Origin: Nocardia sp. BMG51109
GTDB taxonomy: Bacteria; Actinomycetota; Actinomycetes; Mycobacteriales; Mycobacteriaceae
Length of the DNA stretch: 16,900 bases
NCBI RefSeq assembly: GCF_000526215.1
Contig: NZ_JAFQ01000001.1
Location: forward strand, 1 to 16,900
Reading direction: 5' to 3'
Shown here: in pieces, positions 7,621-13,647 of the stretch
Numbering within the stretch: the first letter of the stretch is position 1
Layout of the letters: the number at the start of each line of letters is the position of its first letter
Position numbers and translations under genes: made by a program
Notes under the pieces: model-generated
Seen by the model: only the letters and a program-made list of their open reading frames with translations
What the model was told of the DNA's origin: nothing
Databases searched by the model: none

Positions 7621-7919
7621 TGCGTTACGTCTACCGCCGTACCGAGCCGGAATTGTGGACGGTCGGGTTCTACACGCCGGACGGCGAGTGGGAGCCGGAG
7701 TCCGACCACGGCAGCAGCGACGCTGCCGCGGAACGGGTCGGCCTCCTCAATGGTGAGGGAGCGACCACGCTGCTGGCCGAGTTGATCAAGGAGCGCGATG
7801 AACTGAGGGACCAGAGCCGGGAACTGCTCGATCAGGTGCAGTGCCTGCAATGGGACCTGATGGTGCTCCAGGCTGCGCACGATCGGTGCCCGGAACCGGT
7901 GACGGGGAAGGGGGCGTGA
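7620..7919 (+). CDS. Small protein with C-terminal coiled coil
   Basis: 99 aa, ATG at 7620 overlapping the previous stop; GGAGGTGG precedes it. The first half (MRYVYRRTEPELWTVGFYTPDGEWEPESDH, two pieces around a conserved-looking Trp) resembles small phage and plasmid proteins with a short beta sheet; residues ~52-90 form a heptad-patterned helix (LLAELIKERDELRDQSRELL). Probably oligomeric. No named family recognised. Confidence 0.55.
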   Translation: MRYVYRRTEPELWTVGFYTPDGEWEPESDHGSSDAAAERVGLLNGEGATTLLAELIKERDELRDQSRELLDQVQCLQWDLMVLQAAHDRCPEPVTGKGA

Positions 7920-8107
7920 TGGTCATGATGGCCGATGTTCACGTCATCGACCGGTCGCAGCTGGCCGCGGTGGTCGGGGTCGTGCTGGCGGACCTGCGTG
8001 AGGTCGGGGTCATCGTCGGTGACATCGATGTTGCCGATGAGCAGATCGTGGATGCGATCCAGCAGCGCTGGACCGTGTACACCGATGTTGCGGAGGTGAC
8101 CGGGTGA
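7919..8107 (+). CDS. Very small protein of unknown function
   Basis: 62 aa from ATG 7919, overlapping the previous stop; GTG 7916 or ATG 7925/7928 are alternative starts. Mostly helical with Val/Asp-rich segments (LAAVVGVVLADLREVGVIV). Its stop overlaps the GTG of the next gene. No family recognised; support comes from coupling at both ends and a G-rich ribosome site. Confidence 0.5.
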   Translation: MVMMADVHVIDRSQLAAVVGVVLADLREVGVIVGDIDVADEQIVDAIQQRWTVYTDVAEVTG

Positions 8108-8856
8108 GCGGGCAGGCCCGGCCGGCGGGCATGTTGTGGGTGCGCCGGGTGGCGGTCCTGGTGACCGTGACCATCGGGTCGGCGGCGTTCGCGTTGAGCT
8201 TCGCGGCTCTGCGTGAGCTGGCGATCATGGCGCACACCCCGGCGGGGCTGGCGTGGCTGTGGCCGGTGATCGTGGATGGCACGATCATTCAGGCCACGGT
8301 GTCCATGCTGGTGCTGGCGTCGAATCCGCAGCGGCGCTGGTTTTTGTGGGTGCTGGCCGCGGGGGTGCTGGTGTCGATCACCGGTAACTCCGTGCATGCC
8401 GCCATGGCAGGCGATCAGCTGCCCTGGTGGGCCGCGGCTCTGGTCGCGGCGGTGGCGCCGGTCTCGCTGCTGGTGGACACGCATGGCTTGTCCGTGTTGT
8501 TCCGTGCCGCGCACCGCGATCCGGCTCCGGTGGCCATTCAGGCACCGGACCGGGCCGACAATGCGGCAACCAGTGTGGCGCAACCGGTGCAGGCCGAAGT
8601 ACCGGCGGATCCGGTGGTGAAGGGTTCGTCCCGGCGTGATCCGGTCAAGGTCGCTCGTGCTGTCGCGATGCGTGCCGAAGGCCGGACTTACGCCGAGATC
8701 GCCGACACGCTGGGGGTGTCCCGACGGACAGCGGCGAAGTATGTCGCTGCCGGTGGAGACCCCGCGCGTGAGGCGGCAGTGCAGCCGATTCACGTCGTGC
8801 GGCCGGTGCAGCAGACGCTGCCGTTGCCTGCCGCCGCGCTCGGAGGTGGTGCGTGA
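8104..8856 (+). CDS. Second DUF2637 membrane protein with C-terminal HTH
   Basis: 250 aa, GTG start overlapping the previous stop, with GGAGGTGA at 8092-8099. Four membrane segments (~14-36, ~48-71, ~79-99, ~108-128) fit DUF2637; GNSVHAAM and LLVDTHGLS are typical of this branch. After a Pro/Ala linker comes a helix-turn-helix at ~180-214 (VKVARAVAMRAEGRTYAEIADTLGVSRRTAAKYV). The design matches the 3908-4873 product, though the two are not close copies. It is probably a membrane-tethered DNA-binding or spread-type accessory protein; the precise job is unknown. Confidence 0.72.
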   Translation: MSGQARPAGMLWVRRVAVLVTVTIGSAAFALSFAALRELAIMAHTPAGLAWLWPVIVDGTIIQATVSMLVLASNPQRRWFLWVLAAGVLVSITGNSVHAAMAGDQLPWWAAALVAAVAPVSLLVDTHGLSVLFRAAHRDPAPVAIQAPDRADNAATSVAQPVQAEVPADPVVKGSSRRDPVKVARAVAMRAEGRTYAEIADTLGVSRRTAAKYVAAGGDPAREAAVQPIHVVRPVQQTLPLPAAALGGGA

Positions 8857-9113
8857 TGTCGGGCTACCAATGGTGCGCGTGCCGGGACTGCTTCGAACCC
8901 CTGGTCGGCGGTGACGAGCCGGAACTGTGTAGCGACTGCCGGGAGGCAGGATGCGAGATCGGGAACGGCGACTGCCAGCGCGACGACGCTTACACAACGG
9001 AGTGTGAGCAGGTCGGGCACATCGTCAGCCTGGTGGTCGACGAGTGCGCCCGGTGTGGTCTGGCGGAGTCCGCCTGGCCGAGACCGGGAGGTGCCGGCCA
9101 TGACCCGCAGTAG
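8856..9113 (+). CDS. Cys-rich, probable zinc-binding small protein
   Basis: 85 aa, ATG 8856 overlapping the previous stop; GGAGGTG upstream. Nine or more cysteines occur in pairs: CACRDC (7-12), CSDCREAGC, then NGDC...TEC and VVDECARCGL, with a His between. The pairs suggest one or two structural zinc sites of zinc-ribbon type. Such small Cys-rich ORFs are common in actinobacterial elements and phages. Function unknown; a DNA or protein adaptor is plausible. Its 3' end overlaps the next gene by 14 nt. Confidence 0.6.
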   Translation: MSGYQWCACRDCFEPLVGGDEPELCSDCREAGCEIGNGDCQRDDAYTTECEQVGHIVSLVVDECARCGLAESAWPRPGGAGHDPQ

Positions 9114-9303
9114 GAAACCGGTCAGCCAAGAGGAACTGAAGCTGGGACGGGAGATCCAGGAGGAGTACGACCACGGCGCGACGTGGCCGAACATCGCCGT
9201 CATCTTCGACGTGTCGGAGTGGAAGGCGAAACGGCTCGCGAAAGCGTACCGGGACGACTGCTACCGGAGAGCCCACCAGAACCAGCTCCCCTTGTTCGGC
9301 TGA
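9100..9303 (+). CDS. Small HTH protein ending in a QLPLF clamp-like motif
   Basis: 67 aa, ATG 9100 preceded by GGGAGGTG at good spacing, in a different frame from the gene it overlaps. Residues ~11-55 look like a helix-turn-helix (EELKLGREIQEEYDHGATWPNIAVIFDVSEWKAKR, read in two parts around the turn). The C-terminus is NQLPLFG (61-67), very like the QL(S/D)LF motif through which bacterial proteins bind the DnaN sliding clamp. The same QLPLF ends the DpdA-like protein upstream. Last gene of the block, 43 nt before a strong terminator. Confidence 0.6.
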   Translation: MTRSRKPVSQEELKLGREIQEEYDHGATWPNIAVIFDVSEWKAKRLAKAYRDDCYRRAHQNQLPLFG

Positions 9304-9346
9304 CCATCCGGACACAACCGAACAACAACTGAACACCGTCGAACAA

Positions 9347-9390
9347 GCGGAGTCCGTGCCTGCTAGACCCAGGCACGGGCTCCGCCCTTT
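9347..9390 (+). terminator. Strong intrinsic terminator of the transfer/ssb block
   Basis: The 16-nt arms 9347-9362 and 9370-9385 pair fully, with one T-G wobble, around a 7-nt loop; CCTTTG follows. It lies 43 nt past the last stop and most likely ends transcription of the whole + block. Confidence 0.85.
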
Positions 9391-10020
9391 GTTGTACCAG
9401 ATCTGTGACTGGGAACGGCCATGGTCGGTTGCCGACTACGCAGCGGTGTTCCGAGCACGCCCTCTCGCTGGCCCCGGGAGCGGAGAACGGACGACGTACC
9501 AGCGGTCGGTGAGTACCGCGGAAGTTGCGCCTCGGAGTCCGGCGCCAGCCGGTGTGAAGGCTTGACAAGGAGGTCCGGCGCCGACACGGCTCGGAGTTGG
9601 CGGGTCATCGGCGGGGAGTGGAGTAGCGTCTCGCTCGGCTCACAGATGCGGTGGCGGATTGGTGATGTTTTTCGGACCGCTATTCATTGGATCACGACTG
9701 TATGGTTTCATCCGGTCTAGTTGACGTAACAAGTTATTGTGCCTGTCAAGATGTAGTTGTCATAGCGGGGAGCGTGTGACCTTGTGTAATGGCACGAATG
9801 TCCCTATCTCGCCGCTGCCCGATCGAGCTGAATTACATTCGTGGTAGTACTGCGGTGACGCTCGGATAGGACTAGATTGCTAACTCTGTGGCGCTCGGGC
9901 TGCATGTCCCGTGCGTTGTTGCCGTGTGTGCTGTGAAGCGTGCCACCGTTAACTTGGATAGGGGTATCTGCTGGTCAGCCCATGCGGTACGCTGAGAATG
10001 TCCGGCTGTGTTGGCTGAAC
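9391..10020. other. Gene-free stretch, nothing convincing
   Basis: No open frame here has a ribosome site plus a recognisable product, and the 3' half is visibly less GC-rich than the operon upstream. A 29-nt imperfect nested palindrome lies at 9721-9749 (TTGAC...GTCAA outside, ACAA...TTGT inside), operator-like and beginning with a -35-like TTGACG. It may be regulatory or decayed coding DNA. Confidence 0.4.
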
Positions 10021-10058
10021 TAAAAGAGCGACCGCCGGGTGGCAGCCCGGCGGTCGCT
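10020..10058 (-). terminator. Intrinsic terminator for the minus-strand small gene
   Basis: A perfect 13-bp stem (10027-10039 with 10046-10058) encloses a 6-nt loop. On the minus strand it is followed by a T-rich run (CTTTTA), so it terminates leftward transcription, 17 nt beyond the stop of the gene at 10076-10300. Confidence 0.85.
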
Positions 10059-10075
10059 ACTGATTCGGTCCGGCT

Positions 10076-10300
10076 CTAACGGTGCTCTGCGATCTTAGTG
10101 ATCAGCAGTGTTGCCGCGGAGCTGCCAGCGATCTGGTACCAGCTTGCTGGGATGGGCAGTCGGAAGTAGAAGGAGGCCTCGGCTGTGTCGCTTGGATTAG
10201 TGGCAGCCGGGGTCTCTTCTTTTTTCTGTGATACCTCTCTTTCGTTTTTCAATTCTTCAGTATCGAGCACTCGAACCAGCATTCGCCGGAGCCTTTTCAA
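10076..10300 (-). CDS. Small protein of unknown function with TTG start
   Basis: 74 aa. I accept the TTG at 10300 because AAGGAGGGG sits 2 nt upstream, an excellent Shine-Dalgarno, and a strong intrinsic terminator lies 17 nt after the stop; an internal ATG seven codons in is an alternative. The N-terminal 25 residues are basic and helical (KRLRRMLVRVLDTEELKNE), the middle is charged and low-complexity, and the end is more hydrophobic (ASWYQIAGSSAATLLITKIAEHR). No family recognised. It is the only minus-strand gene left of the tRNA fragment and has lower GC than its surroundings, which suggests a separately acquired cargo gene. Confidence 0.6.
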   Translation of the reverse strand: MKRLRRMLVRVLDTEELKNEREVSQKKEETPAATNPSDTAEASFYFRLPIPASWYQIAGSSAATLLITKIAEHR

Positions 10301-11119
10301 GGCCCCTCCTTCCCATTCTGTGTGAAACTGTTCCCTGAAAATTTATCTCAGAGACTTTAGGTTAGGGTGCCCTCGGAGTTCCGAGTCGGTGGACCGCAAC
10401 CCTGCGAGAAGGTAACGGCACCCCGTCCACGCTCCCAACAGCCTATGTCAAAGTCGTGCCGACCAAGCGGTCGGGACCTATCCGCTGCGGTCGCGTCAAC
10501 GGCAGCAAACCAGCAGCGTATTGGAGGGTTTTTGAGTGGTGTCCCATCGACGCTATTGTCAGCTGGCGGCGGATATGGTATACGGCTGTCCTTTCATCAC
10601 GAGAACATCGCAGTACTATAACGGGGCTGTGTTCGGGGGAGTTCCGAATATTTTGACACCGCGTGCAAGAATCCTGCCGGTTCTGTAAAGCACAAATGCA
10701 CGTGCATGCGGGTGACCCGATGGCCCGGGTATCCAATTTCTGAACGTTTACCAAGCTGCCTGTTGATCGGCTCATCATTAAGTTGATCTTGCCGGTCACC
10801 GATGGTTGAAAGGCTGGAACGAAAGCAGTTCCTCCATCTCATCCGCCAACGCAACTACTGAATTTCGGCCACTGAATACAGTTTCACGACCTAGCGGTTG
10901 CTAGGTTGACGCTGTCGATGGGAGAGCCCGGGGTGAGCGTCACGCTGGCAACTGCACAACTCGCGACGCCCGGCGGTCACTCGCCGCGGTATCGGACTCC
11001 CCCCAGCGCGCCCCTCCTGTTCCCGGCCCGGCCTCAGGCTCCGGATGGCGTCTCGATGTGCCAGGCCCCGATCTCGGTCAGGCGACCAGTAATAAGGAAG
11101 TTGACCGCCCCGGAGGAGA
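10301..11119. other. Gene-free stretch with a short hairpin
   Basis: I see no supported gene; open frames lack ribosome sites and read as composition artefacts. The left ~50 nt must hold the promoter of the minus-strand gene. A 6-bp hairpin (CCTAGC at 10890-10895, GCTAGG at 10900-10905, loop GGTT) is the only clear structure. The less GC-rich part (to ~10900) changes abruptly to GC-rich DNA. Confidence 0.4.
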
Positions 11120-11314
11120 GCGAGCGGGGTCGCGCGCACCGTGCGGGCAGGCCCCGCCTGCCCGGCACCAGCTGCCCGCGCGGCGCCGCAGAGGCTCACG
11201 ATCAAGAGCGACTTTCTCGATCGAGGTCCACCGCCGAACACTCCGGACCGCCACGGGGAAAGTCGCTCTTGATCGTGAGGGGCGGCGCCGACACCATCGC
11301 GCGGCCCCGCTCGC
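11120..11314. repeat. Nested inverted repeat 1
   Basis: Three tiers of arms around one centre. Inner: 11195-11215 with 11259-11279, 21 bp perfect. Middle: 11181-11189 with 11282-11290, 9 bp. Outer: 11120-11136 with 11298-11314, 16 of 17 matching. The 43-nt centre is unpaired. The inner arm contains GATCAAGAGCGACTTT. No gene covers it. It may act as a cruciform or long hairpin RNA; function unknown. Confidence 0.8.
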
Positions 11315-11541
11315 GGTCCCCGGGCGCCACGGGCACCCGAACAGTGGACCAGGCAGAGTGCCGGCCCTCGTTGCCGAACCGGTGCGAATCACGTTGCCAC
11401 ACCGAAATTTCCGATGCACACACCTTGCAAACAGTCGGCACCGACCAGCGCACCGATTGCACAACCTGCGCAGAACCCGTAGCAGCGCTGCATACAGCAA
11501 GCAAAAACAACGAGGATCAGTGTCCGGGTTTTGCCGGGTGA
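11315..11541. other. Spacer between inverted repeats
   Basis: No supported gene. GC-rich at the left, with an AC-rich tract near 11395-11520. Nothing recognised. Confidence 0.35.
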
Positions 11542-11686
11542 TTCTCTGCCTCCCCACCCCTGACCAGGCATGTTGTCCGTCTGGGTGTCCCGCCCGCCAA
11601 GATCACCAAATACACGCTTCGCTGTGCATTTGGTGATCTTGGCGGGCGGGACAGTAGGTATAGGTCAGGGGTGGGGAGGCAGAGAA
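11542..11686. repeat. Nested inverted repeat 2, the largest
   Basis: Inner arms 11586-11611 and 11628-11653 are a perfect 26-bp match around a 16-nt loop that is itself partly symmetric. Outer arms 11542-11565 and 11663-11686 are a perfect 24-bp match. Together 50 bp can pair within 145 nt. The inner arm contains GCCAAGATCACCAAAT. The asymmetric bulges (20 and 9 nt) argue against simple duplication of one palindrome. It could be a MITE-like element, a structured RNA or a cis-acting DNA site. Confidence 0.85.
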
Positions 11687-11689
11687 CAG

Positions 11690-11910
11690 AAGTAGTTGAG
11701 TGAGTAGTAGGTCCGGTTGGGTGCGGGGGAAGTGGTTGCGTTGGGTGCGGATCGTTGCGGTGGGGTGCGTAGTTGCGTCGGGTAACGAGGGGTGCGTACG
11801 TGGCGGCCGGGTATGTGGTGACGTCCGGAGCGCTGGCGCGGTGGTGATGTCCGGTGCGGCTGGTGGCGTTCGCGGTCCGGTGCCGGGCCGGTCTCGGTGG
11901 TGAGCCGTGG
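11690..11910. repeat. G/T-rich, C-poor tract with four GGGTGCG copies
   Basis: The + strand is strikingly G and T rich. GGGTGCG occurs at 11719-11725, 11743-11749, 11763-11769 and 11790-11796, at spacings of 24, 20 and 27 nt. Short direct repeats like this recall the TraB-binding repeats of conjugative clt loci or iterons, but the heptamer also occurs singly elsewhere in this GC-rich window, so the match is only suggestive. Confidence 0.45.
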
Positions 11911-11911
11911 G

Positions 11912-12116
11912 GGAGTCCCTGGGTGAGCGCCGCAGTGTAAGGGCGCCCCACCTCCCGTCAAGAACGAATTTCCGTGTGCGGCCGGGTGATCATCCGTGCG
12001 GTTGGGGTGATCGGAAATTCGTTCTTGACCGGAGCCTCCGGGGACGCCCTGGGCAGGCGGTGAGGGCAGGCCGGGGGCCTGCCCCGGACGGGGCGCGGCG
12101 CGCGCCCAGGGACTCC
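11912..12116. repeat. Nested inverted repeat 3
   Basis: Inner arms 11957-11974 and 12012-12029 are a perfect 18-bp match containing GTCAAGAACGAATTT; outer arms 11912-11923 and 12105-12116 (GGAGTCCCTGGG and complement) are a perfect 12-bp match. The inner arm resembles that of repeat 1 (TCAAGA, then CGA, then TTTC). Confidence 0.75.
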
Positions 12117-12142
12117 ACGCCCCGCCCGGGACTCCATCTCGT

Positions 12143-12193
12143 TGACACGTACGTGTCACTGGCCGCGGTCGGTCGGTTGACACGTACGTGTCA
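12143..12193 (+). promoter_or_regulatory. Two identical 16-bp palindromic operators upstream of the SprT-like gene
   Basis: TGACACGTACGTGTCA, a perfect palindrome, occurs at 12143-12158 and 12178-12193, 35 bp centre to centre and 28 bp before the SprT-like start. Each copy is preceded by T, giving TTGACA, a -35-like hexamer, so a bound repressor would probably block polymerase. The symmetry and size fit a TetR-family dimer. The regulator is not in the window, and I do not see a good -10. Confidence 0.7.
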
Positions 12194-12221
12194 GGAACCC
12201 GGAAGGGACCGCACCGCGATC

Positions 12222-12854
12222 ATGACCGACTCCGACACCATCACCGGCCTGCTCGTGGCCGCGCTCGAAACCACATGGGCGGCAATCCGTGCCCAGCATC
12301 CCGACGTGCCCGATGTGGTGCTGACAGTTGGATCCGGATCGGCCGGCAATAGCGAGCTGAAGCTCGGGCACTTCGCGCCGAACCGGTGGATCCGCGGCGA
12401 GTTCGAGTTGCACGAATTGTTCATCGGCGGCGAAGGGCTCCAGCGCGGCGCCGTCGACGTGCTCGGCACCTTGCTCCACGAAGCCGCCCACGGCGTCGCC
12501 ACCACCCGCGACATCAAAGACACCAGCCGACAGGGCCGGTGGCACAACGAGCGCTACCGCGCTCTCGGAGAAGAACTCGGGCTCACCCTCGCGCACGATC
12601 CGAAGATCGGATGGTCGACCACCACCGTGCCCGACCAGACCCGCGAACGGTACCGGGCCGAACTCGATGAACTGGCGTTCGCGCTCGTGGCCTACCGGCG
12701 CCGCGAGCCCGACCGGCGTGGCGGACGCAAGTCCAACAACAACGGCGTGACTGCCGAGTGTGCCTGCCCGCGCAAGATTCGCGTCTCGCAGAGCGTCTAC
12801 GACGCCGGGCCTATCTACTGCGGGAACTGTGGTGAGCCGTTTCGGGTCGAATGA
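12222..12854 (+). CDS. SprT-like zinc metallopeptidase
   Basis: 210 aa. ATG 12222 follows GGAAGGGA (12201-12208); extending the frame upstream would run through the inverted repeat and palindromes, so I reject that. The catalytic motif HEAAH (86-90) in a predicted helix, with His108 in RWHNERY as the likely third metal ligand, is the SprT/Wss1-type zincin signature. The C-terminus is a four-Cys zinc ribbon (CAC at 180-182 and YCGNC at 199-203), also typical of SprT-like proteins. Eukaryotic relatives cleave proteins crosslinked to DNA; the bacterial role is less clear. Copies are common on actinobacterial mobile elements. The gene stands alone behind twin palindromes. Confidence 0.8.
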   Translation: MTDSDTITGLLVAALETTWAAIRAQHPDVPDVVLTVGSGSAGNSELKLGHFAPNRWIRGEFELHELFIGGEGLQRGAVDVLGTLLHEAAHGVATTRDIKDTSRQGRWHNERYRALGEELGLTLAHDPKIGWSTTTVPDQTRERYRAELDELAFALVAYRRREPDRRGGRKSNNNGVTAECACPRKIRVSQSVYDAGPIYCGNCGEPFRVE

Positions 12855-13026
12855 AGATCAACCAGCAGGAGTCTCAGTTGATGGTGCGCGATACTGGAAT
12901 TGAAGCAACACCTCCGGGCGAGTAAACAAGATCACTACTACTGCCGTGCAACAGCTTTAGATTGTGTGCTTTTGCTCAGCATCGAGCGGCATATATGCAG
13001 GTCAGTACAGTGTTCTGGCTCGTTGT
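12855..13026. other. Spacer between SprT-like gene and tRNA fragment
   Basis: 172 nt without gene support. No full tRNA 5' half is present directly before the tRNA fragment: the bases before the anticodon loop do not form the D-arm or the 5' acceptor strand GGGACGG. Confidence 0.5.
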
Positions 13027-13070
13027 ACTCATAATCCGTTGGTCGTGGGTTCGAGCCCCACCCGTCCCAC
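13027..13070 (+). tRNA. 3' fragment of tRNA-Met (CAU), probable attR of the element
   Basis: From the anticodon loop on, a tRNA is complete: loop CTCATAA (13028-13034) with anticodon CAT; 3' anticodon stem TCCGT; variable TGGTC; T-stem GTGGG / CCCAC around TTCGAGC; acceptor 3' strand CCGTCCC (13062-13068); discriminator A. The 5' half is missing: bases 13023-13026 do not pair with the 3' anticodon stem. Elements that integrate into the 3' end of a tRNA gene leave exactly such a fragment at the far end, with the intact tRNA and usually int at the other. This places the element to the left. Confidence 0.75.
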
Positions 13071-13092
13071 AAACCCCGCCCCACCAGCGTAA

Positions 13093-13115
13093 ACCCCGTT
13101 CCGGCGGTGCGGGGT
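13093..13115 (+). terminator. Possible terminator after the tRNA fragment
   Basis: ACCCCG (13093-13098) and CGGGGT (13110-13115) form a 6-bp stem with an 11-nt loop but lack a T-run. It may be the original tRNA terminator, kept with the fragment. Confidence 0.35.
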
Positions 13116-13440
13116 CATCCGGATCGCCGCTTCACCAGCAACGGATTCTCGCGTGCCGGACGCCGCATGACACCGGTTTCGAGCGACTGGTTTCCCCATC
13201 GATGAACCCTTGCAACCGCCCCGGCAGTATCCCGGAGCCGGGCGTGTCCGGTGTCGTCAACGTCCGGCCCCGGACGTTGAGCGGAGAACTTCGAGGCATC
13301 CGGTGCTCCGGTCGATCTGGTCGGCGCCGTACAACTCGGCGAATCACGGCCTCACGCTCGACCACTTGGGGGTGACCACCCGTGGAAGCGTTCGTGGGAG
13401 GTCAGGCCCGGGTGTTTGCGAACCGAAGTCGGCGCACCGG
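13116..13440. other. Gene-free stretch with one perfect hairpin
   Basis: No supported gene. TCAACGTCCGG (13257-13267) and its complement (13270-13280) are separated by 2 nt, giving an 11-bp palindrome about 160 nt beyond the leftward operon. It could end that operon or be an operator; it lacks a T-run. Confidence 0.4.
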
Positions 13441-13647
13441 TCAGCAGTCGTCCTCGGACAGCAGTAGAAAGGCCGCCGCTTCCAGATGCACGACGCACAT
13501 GTCCGGATGATGATGCCGATGGATATGGCGCAGTTCCCGTGCCCGCTCCTGCGTGAGTTCCAACAAGTACACCTGGCACACATGCTCGGCCAGCCAGCCG
13601 TCGGCATGCACGAAGGCCCTGTGCGGCAAGGGGCCTGGCAGCGTCAC
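13441..13647 (-). CDS. Small His/Leu-rich protein of unknown function
   Basis: 68 aa. GTG at 13647 overlaps the stop of the upstream gene (GTGA) and has GGAGGA at ideal spacing. Residues 20-50 form an amphipathic helix ending in RHIHRHHHPDMC, a cluster of histidines that might bind metal; the C-terminus is acidic (LLLSEDDC). No family recognised. Third gene of a minus-strand operon. Confidence 0.6.
   Translation of the reverse strand: MTLPGPLPHRAFVHADGWLAEHVCQVYLLELTQERARELRHIHRHHHPDMCVVHLEAAAFLLLSEDDC

Noticed and set aside
9421..9720. 99-codon + frame after the terminator
   Set aside because: No ribosome site, no recognisable motif, and begins just behind a strong terminator.
11517..11951. 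144-codon minus frame
   Set aside because: Pro/Thr/His low-complexity caused by the G/T-rich + strand, and it crosses nested inverted repeat 2.
11120..12116. CRISPR array or insertion sequence ends
   Set aside because: The repeats are inverted pairs with differing sequences, not regular direct repeats with spacers, and no transposase or target duplication is visible.
11907..12221. Upstream extension of the SprT-like gene
   Set aside because: Would translate inverted repeat 3 and both palindromes into unlikely protein; the ATG at 12222 has a good ribosome site and fits the family N-terminus.
12960..13070. Complete tRNA gene
   Set aside because: Only the half from the anticodon loop onward folds; no 5' acceptor strand, D-arm or 5' anticodon strand precedes it.
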